DNA of 18,479 nucleotides. It comes from JBBQVO01 sp038211505 (GTDB taxonomy: Bacteria; Chloroflexota; Dehalococcoidia; DSTF01; JACRBR01). Every line of letters begins with the position of its first letter. Position 1 is the first letter of the stretch. This document shows, piece after piece, positions 1-7,064 of the stretch. The notes beneath the pieces were generated by a model, which saw only the letters and a program-made list of their open reading frames with translations, was not told the DNA's origin and ran no database searches. The stretch is taken from positions 1 through 18,479 of the forward strand of contig JBBQVO010000051.1 of the NCBI GenBank assembly GCA_038211505.1, given 5' to 3'. A program made the translations under genes and the position numbers.

Positions 1-894
1 CGGCGTCGTGATGTATTCGCTGCCGGCGTGCACGGCGACGATCACGAAGTCGGCGATGCGCCTCGCGGCCGCCACGTCGGCGACGATCGTGTCCGGCGTA
101 CCGATGGCGATGCCGGGCGCGTCGGCGGTGGCCGCCCAGGCGATTATGTCGAAGCCGCTGCCCTCGACCGGCGTCGCGGCATAGCAGAGGAATGCGACTG
201 TGACGTCGGCGGCGCGCATGAGCGCAGGCGCGTGGGCCTGCGCGGCGTTGTTGCCGGCGCCGCAATGCGCGACGTGGACGCTGTCGAGCGCGAGGATCGT
301 GTCCTGAAGTCCGACGACGCCGAAGTCCATCGTGTGATTGTTGGCGAGCGAAACGACGCCGAAGCGCGCGGCGGCGAGCCCGTTGACGAATCGCGTCGGC
401 GTGCGAAAGTTGTAGCCCTTCGGCCAGGGATCTCCGCGCTCGGTCAGCGCGCCCTCGAGGTTCGCGAAGGCGAGTTGCCCATCGACCATCGTCGCCGTCA
501 GCGCATACGGATAGCCGGCGCCGTTCGCCTCCATGCGGTCGACGACCTGCCGCGCGAGGCTGATATCTCCGACGGCGCTGAGCGTAATCGATGTGCCGCT
601 TGCGCCGGTGGAGGTCGATGTTGCGTCGGGTATTGACGTCGGCGTGAATGGGGTGTCCGGTGTCGGCGATAGAGATGGCGTCGGGATGGCGGCGATGCGC
701 GTTGCCGCAGAGGTGGATGAAGCGCTGGCGGTCGATCGAGCCGCCGAACTCGGCGGCGTAGTGTCAATGGGCGTTGACGGCACCTCAGGTGCGCGTGCCG
801 AGGATGCGCACGCCGCTACGACCGCCACGAACGCGATTGAGCCAAGGAGAGTAGACGCGTGAGCAAGGCGTCGTCGCTGCAGTCCGTCTGCCAT
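1..894 (-). CDS. CapA-family (poly-gamma-glutamate capsule type) lipoprotein, 3' end beyond window
   Basis: 298 codons are visible and the frame stays open to the window edge, so the C-terminus is missing. The N-terminus has a basic stretch (R7-R9), a hydrophobic core and a lipobox VVAAC ending at Cys29, so it is probably a lipoprotein anchored outside the membrane. Residues 33-100 are a Ser/Thr/Pro/Ala-rich linker. The CapA domain begins near residue 103: VGDISLAR (108-115), ANLEGALT (144-151), SLANNHTMDFG (182-192) and VHAGSEY (288-294). These match the metallophosphoesterase-like fold of the PGA_cap family (PF09587). Family members are tied to capsule or cell-wall polymer handling, but the substrate cannot be read here. 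An in-frame TAG at 904-906 lies just upstream, so ATG 894 is the first possible start. There is no Shine-Dalgarno; TAGAAT lies 6 bases before the ATG. Family assignment is confident, function is not. Confidence 0.9.
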   Translation of the reverse strand, partial: MADGLQRRRLAHASTLLGSIAFVAVVAACASSARAPEVPSTPIDTTPPSSAARSTASASSTSAATRIAAIPTPSLSPTPDTPFTPTSIPDATSTSTGASGTSITLSAVGDISLARQVVDRMEANGAGYPYALTATMVDGQLAFANLEGALTERGDPWPKGYNFRTPTRFVNGLAAARFGVVSLANNHTMDFGVVGLQDTILALDSVHVAHCGAGNNAAQAHAPALMRAADVTVAFLCYAATPVEGSGFDIIAWAATADAPGIAIGTPDTIVADVAAARRIADFVIVAVHAGSEYITTP

Positions 895-900
895 GCGTGG

Positions 901-906
901 ATTCTA
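901..906 (-). promoter_or_regulatory. -10-like element TAGAAT directly before the CapA gene
   Basis: Read on the minus strand, TAGAAT (5 of 6 matches to TATAAT) ends six bases before the ATG at 894. No -35-like hexamer is seen at the usual distance and no Shine-Dalgarno is present. This fits a leaderless transcript starting at or next to the ATG. It is inferred from spacing only. Confidence 0.4.
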
Positions 907-1018
907 CTGCTACGCGTTGAGACGGTGCGCCGCGCGACGGCGGCAGAACCCACGACGAGCGCCGCATGGCGACCAAAATCTGTGGTCGGTGATATTTTTG
1001 GTTCGCTGTTGCGGCGCG

Positions 1019-2605
1019 TCAGGCGTAGCGGGTGACGCGGGCGGAGAGGATGTTGGGGATGGCGGTCAGCTTCTGAATCTGGTCGGGCGAGATCGGGTCG
1101 TCGAGGCCGACGGCCATCAGCGCTTTGCCGCGTACGCCTGTGCGGCCGACGCGCATGAAGCTGATGTTGATGTCGTGCTCGCCCATGAAGGTGCCGACGG
1201 CGCCAATCATCCCCGGCTGATCCTGGTTTTCACAGAGGAGCAGCCAGCCGTCGCCCGGCGGGATATCGACCCAGAAGTCGTTGATGGCGACGATGTGGGG
1301 GCCGTCGTGCGCGACGGTGCCGGTGACGTCGGTGCCGCCCTCGCTCGTGTGCAGATGGACGCGGATGAGGTTGGCGTAGACGTCCTCGCCGGGGCCCTTT
1401 CGCTCGACGATCTTCATGCCGCGGTTCTCGGCGATGAGGTTGGCGTTGACGATCGTCACGTTCTCTTCGCTGATCGGCGCGACGAGCCCCTTGATGACGG
1501 CGGCGCGCAGCGCGGTCGTGTCGTGCTGCGCGATCTCGCCAAGATACTCGATCTCGATGTTGCCCATCTGGCCGGCGGCGAGCTGCGTCGCCAGCGACGC
1601 GACCTTCTCGGCGACGGGAATATACGGTGCGATCACCGTCATCGTCTCTTTGGCGATCATTGGCGCGTTGACGGCGTACTGCGCCGGCTCGCCGCGGAGG
1701 ATCGCCAGAATCTGTAGCGCGACATCGACGGCGACGCGCTCCTGGGCCTCCGCCGTCGATGCGCCGAGGTGCGGCGTGACGATGATCTTGTCGTTGTGGA
1801 GCACGGGCGCCGCCATATCGGGCGGTTCGTTCGGGAAGACATCGATGGCCGCGCCGGCAATACGCCCCTCATCGACAGCCGCGACCAGCGCGTCGAGGTC
1901 AATGAGGTCGCCGCGGGCGGTGTTGATGACTCGCAGCGATTCCTTCGCGTGTTTCAGCTGTTCGCCGCCGATGAGATGCTTGGTCTGCGCGGTCAAGACG
2001 GTATGCAGCGTCAGGAAATCAGCGCGGCTCACGACGTCGTCGAGTGTTGGCGCGAGCTCGACGCCGAGCACGGCTGCGCGATCGGGAGAGACGAACGGAT
2101 CGTAGGCGACGACGTTCATGTCGAGGCCCTTCGCCCGCCGTGCGACTTCGGAGCCGACCTGGCCGAGGCCGACGACGCCGAGCGTCTTGCCTCGGAGCTC
2201 GACGCCGACGAACTTCGAGCGCTTCCACTCGCCGTTCTTGAGCGACGCGTTGGCATCGGGGATGTGGCGGGCGAGCGACAGCATCAGGCCGACGGCGTGC
2301 TCGGCGGCGGAGATCGTATTGCCGAGCGGCGCGTTGACGACGATCACGCCGCGTTCGGTCGCCGCGTTGAGATCGATATTGTCGACGCCGACGCCCGCGC
2401 GCCCGACGGCCTGCAGCTGCTTGCCGGCGGCGAACACATCGGCCGTTACCTTCGTCTCGCTGCGCACGACCAGCGCGGCGTAGTCGCCGACGATACGCAG
2501 CAGTTCGTCGACGGCGAGCCCGGTGCGGACATCGACGTCAGCATCGCGTGTGAGGATGTCGATGCCATCCTGGGCGATTGGGTCGGCGACGAGAATCTTC
2601 TTCAT
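1019..2605 (-). CDS. serA: D-3-phosphoglycerate dehydrogenase with ASB and ACT domains
   Basis: 528 residues, the usual length of the long form of SerA. It oxidises 3-phosphoglycerate to 3-phosphohydroxypyruvate with NAD+, the first step of serine synthesis, in the cytoplasm. The NAD-binding motif GLGQVG is at 146-151. The catalytic Arg/Glu/His of the D-2-hydroxyacid dehydrogenase family fit R231 (NTARGDL), E260 and H279 (TPHLGAST). An allosteric substrate-binding region follows (about 315-440), then a C-terminal ACT domain (about 455-528, with DQPGMIG) that normally senses serine. I chose ATG 2605 because the protein then begins MKKILVADPI like its relatives. An in-frame ATG at 2677 would add 24 residues encoded across a terminator hairpin and is unlikely. 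The upstream neighbour on the same strand is a class V aminotransferase, with a terminator-like hairpin between them. Confidence 0.97.
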   Translation of the reverse strand: MKKILVADPIAQDGIDILTRDADVDVRTGLAVDELLRIVGDYAALVVRSETKVTADVFAAGKQLQAVGRAGVGVDNIDLNAATERGVIVVNAPLGNTISAAEHAVGLMLSLARHIPDANASLKNGEWKRSKFVGVELRGKTLGVVGLGQVGSEVARRAKGLDMNVVAYDPFVSPDRAAVLGVELAPTLDDVVSRADFLTLHTVLTAQTKHLIGGEQLKHAKESLRVINTARGDLIDLDALVAAVDEGRIAGAAIDVFPNEPPDMAAPVLHNDKIIVTPHLGASTAEAQERVAVDVALQILAILRGEPAQYAVNAPMIAKETMTVIAPYIPVAEKVASLATQLAAGQMGNIEIEYLGEIAQHDTTALRAAVIKGLVAPISEENVTIVNANLIAENRGMKIVERKGPGEDVYANLIRVHLHTSEGGTDVTGTVAHDGPHIVAINDFWVDIPPGDGWLLLCENQDQPGMIGAVGTFMGEHDINISFMRVGRTGVRGKALMAVGLDDPISPDQIQKLTAIPNILSARVTRYA

Positions 2606-2636
2606 AGCTTCAGTCTTTCGTTGTGGGCGGAGCCTT

Positions 2637-2673
2637 GAAAACGAAAAGAGGACGGAGATCGCTCCGTCCTCTT
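2637..2673 (-). terminator. Intrinsic terminator or attenuator between the aminotransferase gene and serA
   Basis: The arms AAGAGGACGGAG and CTCCGTCCTCTT (2646-2657 and 2662-2673) form a perfect 12-bp stem with a 4-base loop. On the minus strand the stem runs straight into TTTTCGTTTTC (2637-2647), a T-tract typical of rho-independent termination. There is no T-tract on the plus side. It lies about 20 bases after the aminotransferase stop and 31 bases before the serA ATG, leaving no room for a separate serA promoter downstream of it. It may therefore act as a leaky terminator or attenuator for serA. Confidence 0.85.
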
Positions 2674-2684
2674 GCATTGTGGGT

Positions 2685-2692
2685 GAACGGAG
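2685..2692 (-). promoter_or_regulatory. Possible anti-terminator segment upstream of the serA hairpin
   Basis: On the minus strand CTCCGTTC (2685-2692), only two bases past the aminotransferase stop codon, can pair with GGACGGAG in the 5' arm of the terminator stem: 8 bp including one G-U pair, with a 15-base loop. This is the layout of a 1:2 against 2:3 attenuator. A ribosome ending translation of the aminotransferase would cover this segment. The pairing is seen in the sequence; the regulatory role is inference. Confidence 0.35.
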
Positions 2693-2693
2693 G

Positions 2694-3809
2694 CTAGCGC
2701 GCTGCGGCGACCGGCGACGAGAATCCGACGCGCGGGAGCGCTTGCTTGAGCGCGTCGAGGCACGCCTGCAAGTCTTCCTGAGAAACGAGCCCGAGGTGGC
2801 CGATGCGGAAGATCTTGCCGGTGAGCGGCCCCTGACCGCCGGCGAGCACCGTGTTGTACTCGGTGCGCATCATCTTGTTCAGCGCGCCGCCGTCGACGCC
2901 TTCGGGCACCATCACCGCGGTCACAGTGTTTGACGCAACCCGCTCGTCGGCCAGCAGCTTGAGTCCGAGCGACTTCACGCCGTCGCGCGTGAATTGGCCG
3001 AGCCTGGCGTGGCGGGCGTGGATGTTCTGCAGCCCCTCGGCGAGCAGCGATTTCATCGCGACATCCATCGCGAAGTAGACGGAGACGGCAGGCGTCCACG
3101 GCGTCTGGCCCTTCTCGAGATAGCTCTTCGCCTTCGTGTAGTCGAAGTAGTAGCGCGGGATCGTCGCCTTGGCGACGGCGTCCCAGCCGCGCTTGCTGAC
3201 GGAGACCATCGCCATGCCAGGCGGCACCATCCAGCCCTTCTGCGAGCCCGTGAAGACCACGTCGAGATCCCACTCGTCGATCGGCAGCGGCAACGAGCCG
3301 AGGCTGCTGATCGCGTCGACGAGGATCAGAATGTCGGGTCGGACGCTGCGAATCGCCTTCGCGATCGCGCCGAGGTCGTTCGTGACGCCGGTGGAGGTCT
3401 CGTTGTGCGTGACCATGACGGCCTTGAAGGAGCCGTCCTTCTTCAGCGCCTCGGAAATCTGCGCCGGATCGGCAGCCGTGCCTTGTTCGAACGACAGCTT
3501 TTCGACCTGCACGCCGTACGTCTGCGCGACGTCGGCGAAGCGGTCGCCGAAAACGCCGATCGACACGACGAGCGCGCGGTCGCCGGGCGAGAGCGTGTTG
3601 ACGACGGCGGCCTCGATGGCGCCGGTGCCCGCCGATGTGAGCGTCAGGACGTCGTTCTTGGTCTCGAAGAGCGTCTGCAATCCGGTCGTGATGCGGCCGA
3701 TGATCTCCGCGAACTCGGGGCCGCGGTGGTTAATCATCTGGCGCGACATCGCCTGCAAGACGTCGTCTGGGCAGGGCGTGGGGCCGGGAATACGCAGGTT
3801 GACGGACAA
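2694..3809 (-). CDS. Class V PLP-dependent aminotransferase (alanine/serine--glyoxylate or serine-pyruvate type)
   Basis: 371 residues from a TTG start at 3809. The start is set by a strong AAGGAG (3816-3821) six bases upstream and by the predicted transcription start near 3864, which excludes longer starts. The protein opens SVNLRIPGPTPCPDDVL, as in the alanine-glyoxylate/serine-pyruvate aminotransferase group. SAGTGAIEA (about 59-67) binds the PLP phosphate, the HNETSTG motif (about 135-141) and D165 (LVDAISS) fit the cofactor contacts, and K191 in GSQKGWMVPPG is the Schiff-base lysine. It lies immediately before serA on the same strand. In such pairs the enzyme may act as the phosphoserine-type transaminase, or interconvert serine and hydroxypyruvate or glyoxylate and glycine. 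The substrate cannot be told from sequence. Family is confident, reaction is not. Confidence 0.92.
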   Translation of the reverse strand: MSVNLRIPGPTPCPDDVLQAMSRQMINHRGPEFAEIIGRITTGLQTLFETKNDVLTLTSAGTGAIEAAVVNTLSPGDRALVVSIGVFGDRFADVAQTYGVQVEKLSFEQGTAADPAQISEALKKDGSFKAVMVTHNETSTGVTNDLGAIAKAIRSVRPDILILVDAISSLGSLPLPIDEWDLDVVFTGSQKGWMVPPGMAMVSVSKRGWDAVAKATIPRYYFDYTKAKSYLEKGQTPWTPAVSVYFAMDVAMKSLLAEGLQNIHARHARLGQFTRDGVKSLGLKLLADERVASNTVTAVMVPEGVDGGALNKMMRTEYNTVLAGGQGPLTGKIFRIGHLGLVSQEDLQACLDALKQALPRVGFSSPVAAAR

Positions 3810-3850
3810 GATGGGCTCCTTATCGAGGGACGCGGAGCGATTGTGCGTCC

Positions 3851-3868
3851 CCTCACAATGTTGTGAGG
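3851..3868. promoter_or_regulatory. Palindromic operator-like site CCTCACAA-TG-TTGTGAGG
   Basis: Two perfect 8-base inverted half-sites are separated by two bases. The site lies just downstream of the -10 hexamer and covers the predicted transcription start of the aminotransferase gene, a classic position for a repressor. The regulator is not identified and none is encoded nearby. The dyad is visible directly; the function is inferred. Confidence 0.6.
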
Positions 3869-3870
3869 CC

Positions 3871-3899
3871 ATGATAGAACGTGCGATATCCGCGATCAA
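3871..3899 (-). promoter_or_regulatory. Sigma70-like promoter for the aminotransferase (and serA)
   Basis: On the minus strand TTGATC (3894-3899, 4 of 6 matches to consensus) is separated by exactly 17 bases from TATCAT (3871-3876, 5 of 6). Transcription would begin near 3864, giving a leader of about 55 bases that holds the AAGGAG ribosome site and the palindrome. Confidence 0.65.
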
Positions 3900-4028
3900 G
3901 AAGCTATAGAAGACAACGAATCGCGCTGGGGCGAGCGTCTATCGAACCGGATCGCAGGGCGCCAGATCGGTGCGCTCGACGGGGAGTCGCGTGATCAGTT
4001 GTGGGCGTCCGCGATCGCTATGAGCGAC

Positions 4029-4238
4029 CTAGCAGGAGCTGTTGAGGCAGGCGCTGGCGCGATTGAATGCGCCGGCGAGCGCGTCGCGGAAGACGATCAT
4101 CCCGAGGAGGACGGCGCCGATGGCGATGACGCTGATGATGAGACTGTATTCGGCGAGGGTCTGGCCGTTCTCGTCACGGGCGTCCGGGAGCATCGATTGC
4201 AGTGCGACGAGCAACCGCAGGGCCACAGTTGTGATCAT
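4029..4238 (-). CDS. Flp/Fap-type (type IVb) pilin precursor, first copy by position
   Basis: 69 residues. A short leader is followed by a prepilin peptidase site, ENGQTLAEY: cleavage is expected after Gly25, with Glu30 at mature position +5 followed by Tyr31, then a hydrophobic helix (about 32-52). The mature pilin would be 44 residues. Such Flp pilins are built into thin fibres by Tad-type machinery; no tad genes are in this window. The start ATG 4238 follows GGGGGA by six bases. The C-terminus is CLNSSC with Cys64 and Cys69 as the last residue, an unusual ending shared with the neighbouring copy. It is clearly a paralogue of the 4337-4546 gene: same length, same framework and a similar GGGGGA leader, so a tandem duplication is likely. 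Confidence 0.93.
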   Translation of the reverse strand: MITTVALRLLVALQSMLPDARDENGQTLAEYSLIISVIAIGAVLLGMIVFRDALAGAFNRASACLNSSC

Positions 4239-4275
4239 GACAATTCCCCCAGTGTCGAGTGGCTGCGGATGTGAC

Positions 4276-4307
4276 GGAGGGGCGTCGCGTCGAAGCGGCG
4301 CCCCTCC
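4276..4307 (-). other. Hairpin between the two pilin genes
   Basis: GGAGGGGCG (4276-4284) pairs perfectly with CGCCCCTCC (4299-4307). After one mismatch a further 3 bp close a 6-base loop. It starts about 30 bases after the stop of the upstream pilin. There is no T-tract after it on the minus strand, so it looks more like an mRNA-processing or stability element than a terminator. Confidence 0.6.
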
Positions 4308-4336
4308 TGTCCGTTCGGCCAGTTGTGCCCGGGTTC

Positions 4337-4546
4337 CTAGCAGGAACCGCTGAGGCAGGTGGTGGCCTTCGAGAACGCCGAGACGATGGCGCCGCGGAAG
4401 GCGACGACGGCGGACACGACGACCGCGATGGCGATGACGGCCATGATCAGACCGTACTCGGCCAGCGTCTGGCCTTCCTCGTCCGTCACCTTCGACTCGA
4501 TGGCCTGAAGGGCTACCAGCACACGAAGAGCGAGATCCTTGAGCAT
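4337..4546 (-). CDS. Flp/Fap-type (type IVb) pilin precursor, second copy, transcribed first
   Basis: 69 residues with the site EEGQTLAEYGL: cleavage after Gly25, Glu30 at +5 and Tyr31, followed by a hydrophobic helix rich in Val, Ile and Ala. The C-terminus is CLSGSC (Cys64, Cys69). Start ATG 4546 is preceded by GGGGGAAAAGGT, which supplies the ribosome site. Longer in-frame starts upstream (to 4660) would add a Pro/Gly-rich segment with no family support. It lies 98 bases upstream of the other pilin gene on the same strand and is probably co-transcribed with it. Known Flp pilins carry G/xxxxEY sites; the terminal Cys pair is not part of the standard motif. Confidence 0.93.
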   Translation of the reverse strand: MLKDLALRVLVALQAIESKVTDEEGQTLAEYGLIMAVIAIAVVVSAVVAFRGAIVSAFSKATTCLSGSC

Positions 4547-4853
4547 ACCTTTTCCCCCTTGTGGAGTTGACCAGCCGGCCGAGGGCGACCAGCATCTCAA
4601 TGCATCCTTCACGACGGGTGAAGGATTGCCGCCCGGCCCTCGGTCCGCGGGCGGTTTCATCGCCGCTCCCGTGTCCTCGGCCGCCTCTCGGCAAGCTCGT
4701 GACCCGGTCGCGCCGTGTTCAATTAGAGGTTCGGCACGTAGGGGATTGCCTGTAGGGGTTTTCGCGCAGTATTTTAGGAAATTATTTACATGTCGGGTTC
4801 GACGCGCGCGAGGAAGATTTGCAATTCGTGACTGCGAAGGCGGAACGAGGCCG
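4547..4853 (-). promoter_or_regulatory. 307-base non-coding region before the pilins, with structured leader
   Basis: No convincing gene is seen. The part nearest the pilin folds well: ATCCTTCAC (4604-4612) pairs with GTGAAGGAT (4618-4626) around a 5-base loop, and this hairpin is enclosed by a second helix, CCGAGGGC (4579-4586) with GCCCTCGG (4636-4643). Further upstream (about 4715-4800) base composition is noticeably AT-richer, with TAAAAT (4771-4776) and TCTAAT (4722-4727) on the minus strand as possible -10 elements. Neither has a good -35, so the pilin promoter is only loosely placed here. No clear terminator for the debranching-enzyme gene was found. Confidence 0.45.
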
Positions 4854-7064
4854 CTAGCGGGGCCAGCGCTTGCTGACGATTACGTCGATGTCACCGGTGA
4901 CCTTCTGTACTTCGACGTTCGTCGTCCGACCGTTGCGGCGATACTGGAGAGTGACGCTGCCGCCGCCGACGCGCAGGTTGCGCACCTGCACCGAGTTGAG
5001 CCACGCTGGCAAGCGCGGGTTGACGATCCGCAAGCGCTTCTCGGGCGCCTCTGCCTTCAGGCCGAGCATGGCTTGCGTGAGCATCGGGATCGTGCCGGCG
5101 GCCCACGACTGCGGGCGGCAGGCGACCGGATACGGGACGGGCGAGTTGTGCGCGGATCGAGCGTCACCGCCGAACAACTCCGGCAGGCGGAAGTACGGGA
5201 AGGCGACGGCGGCGTCGAACAATGCGGTCGCGACCACGTTGAGTTCGTCTTCGAACCCGTACATTTTGAAGCCCATCGCGACGATGCCGTTGTCGTGCGG
5301 CCACACGGTGCCGAGGTGGTAGCCGATCGGGTTGAAGCGGGGGTTGGCCGCCGTCAGCGTGCGTAGCCCCCAACCGCTGAACATATCGTTGGCGAGCAGC
5401 CGGGAGACGACGGCCTCGCCGTGGGCAGGGTCGATCAGTCCGCTCCACAGGCAGTGCGCGGGATTCGTCGAGACGGACTCGACGCGGCGCTTGTCGCCGT
5501 CGAGGGCCATCGCGTAGAAACGGCGGTCCGGCATCCAGAAGTCGTCGTTGAACTGACGGTAGATGCGCGGCGCGGCCGCGCGGCATTCCTGCGCGAGCTG
5601 GGGTTCGTTGAGACGATCGAGGATCGGGGCGAGCCGCAGGCGCGCCGCGTAGGCGTAGCCCTGCACCTCAGAGAGCGCGATCGGCGCCGAGGCGAGCATA
5701 CCGTTAGTGTGCGTGATGGCGTCGACGGAGTCCTTCCAGCCCTGGTTGACAAGGCCTTTCGCGGAACGCTTCTCGTATGACAGGTAGCCGTTGCCGTCCG
5801 GGTCGCCGTAGGTCTTCATCCACTCGAACGCGGCACGGATGGCGGGGAGCAGGCTACGGACGAAGCGCAGATCGCCGGTCCACTGGTAGTAGGCCTCAAT
5901 GAGCATGAGGAACAAAGGGGTCGAGTCGATGCTGCCGTAGTAGGGGCCGTAGGGCAGTTCGTTCGCGCGGGAGAGCTCGTCGTTGCGCAGTTCGTGGAGG
6001 ATCTTGCCGGGCTCCTCGTCGTGCGTGGGATCCAGCTTGGTGCCCTGCCATTTTGCCAGCAACACGAGGGTGTTGCGAGCGATATCTGGCCGGTAGGCGA
6101 GCATCTGCGTCGCCAGCACGCAACTGTCACGGCCGAACAGCGCGTCGAACCACGGTGTGCCGGCGGCGGGATATCCCTGTCCGTCGGGGGTCTCGGTCCA
6201 GAGCATGCGGACGTCGCTCATCGAGCGGGACATGACGCGGTTGAAGAATTCGTTGTCGGTGGAGATTTGTGTGCAGGATTCGCGCCACGACGCATGCTCG
6301 GCGGCAATGGCATCAAAGCGGTTGATCTGCGCGACCTCGGGACGATGGTCATCGATGGCGATGACGATGCGCAGGCTCGCGGTTTCGTGGCGCTTCAGGT
6401 CCACCCGGAACATTGCCGTGGACTCGTCGATGAAATCCGGCTGCGTATCGAATTCGACGTGCGTCGATCGCTCACGGCCATCGATACCGGTGTAGGCGTA
6501 ATGAATCGAGCGCTCGCCGACGAGGGGCCGGCGCATCGTGCCGAATCGCTCGCGCTCGTAGCCGCGCACATCGAAGATGTCCGCGAAGTCTGCGCCGAAC
6601 TCGTAGAGGAGGTTGAGAGTGACGGGAAACGGATTGAAGTTCGTGACGCGCAGGCGCTCCTCGAGGGCGTCGGCCATCACCCGCTGGCGCTTCATTTCCA
6701 CGCTGCCACGGGCGATGGTGCGGCCTTCATGGGTGGTGATGCTGGGGTTGGTCATCACCTGCTCCATCGCATAGCCGAGCTCGGCGGTCGAGAGGAGGAT
6801 GACGGGCGCAGCGCCGTTGAGGCTGAGTGAATAGGTTGAGAGGTGGCGCGTGTCCGCGTGGTAGATGCCGAAGCCCTGGCGGTTGCCCGACGGCACGTTG
6901 CCGATGGGGTCGGTGAGGAGAAACGATCCGCGCTCGCGGATGACGAGGGCGTCGCGGATGTCCTCGATGCCCATCGGTTCGCTCTCGGGCAGAGCGAACG
7001 CGAGCTCGTCATCGATGTCGGTGCCGTCAGGGTCGGATGCGAAGTTCGGTTCTCGTTCGATCAC
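4854..7064 (-). CDS. Glycogen-debranching-type glycosidase (amylo-alpha-1,6-glucosidase family)
   Basis: 736 residues. The N-terminal part carries the GDE_N_bis signature GIYHADTRHLSTY (66-78), and residues about 90-260 form a beta-rich domain. An (alpha/alpha)6 glycosidase domain follows, with PWFDALFGRDS (304-314), the stretch around EEPGKILHE (350-358) and YYGSIDSTPLF. This family is annotated as glycogen debranching enzyme, removing alpha-1,6-linked glucosyl branches, although many such bacterial members are untested and may act on other glucans or sugar conjugates. The GTG start at 7064 has no Shine-Dalgarno, but it overlaps by four bases (GTGA) the stop of the small ORF upstream, so coupled translation would explain it. 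Met31 (ATG 6974) is an alternative start. Together with the GT4 gene it forms a carbohydrate operon. Confidence 0.9.
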   Translation of the reverse strand: MIEREPNFASDPDGTDIDDELAFALPESEPMGIEDIRDALVIRERGSFLLTDPIGNVPSGNRQGFGIYHADTRHLSTYSLSLNGAAPVILLSTAELGYAMEQVMTNPSITTHEGRTIARGSVEMKRQRVMADALEERLRVTNFNPFPVTLNLLYEFGADFADIFDVRGYERERFGTMRRPLVGERSIHYAYTGIDGRERSTHVEFDTQPDFIDESTAMFRVDLKRHETASLRIVIAIDDHRPEVAQINRFDAIAAEHASWRESCTQISTDNEFFNRVMSRSMSDVRMLWTETPDGQGYPAAGTPWFDALFGRDSCVLATQMLAYRPDIARNTLVLLAKWQGTKLDPTHDEEPGKILHELRNDELSRANELPYGPYYGSIDSTPLFLMLIEAYYQWTGDLRFVRSLLPAIRAAFEWMKTYGDPDGNGYLSYEKRSAKGLVNQGWKDSVDAITHTNGMLASAPIALSEVQGYAYAARLRLAPILDRLNEPQLAQECRAAAPRIYRQFNDDFWMPDRRFYAMALDGDKRRVESVSTNPAHCLWSGLIDPAHGEAVVSRLLANDMFSGWGLRTLTAANPRFNPIGYHLGTVWPHDNGIVAMGFKMYGFEDELNVVATALFDAAVAFPYFRLPELFGGDARSAHNSPVPYPVACRPQSWAAGTIPMLTQAMLGLKAEAPEKRLRIVNPRLPAWLNSVQVRNLRVGGGSVTLQYRRNGRTTNVEVQKVTGDIDVIVSKRWPR

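Noticed and set aside
895..1018. Hairpin CCAAAA/TTTTGG downstream of serA as a terminator
   Set aside because: The stem is short with a bulge and no T-tract follows; support is too weak.
2605..2677. 24-residue N-terminal extension of SerA from ATG 2677
   Set aside because: It would be encoded across the terminator hairpin, has no homology to SerA N-termini and no ribosome site.
4012..4021. GCGATCGC palindrome near the pilin 3' end
   Set aside because: A common 8-base word in GC-rich genomes; a single occurrence gives no evidence of function.
4547..4694. Long N-terminal extensions of both pilin frames
   Set aside because: They are Gly/Pro/Arg-rich out-of-family sequence. The internal ATGs have ribosome sites and give two matching 69-residue precursors.
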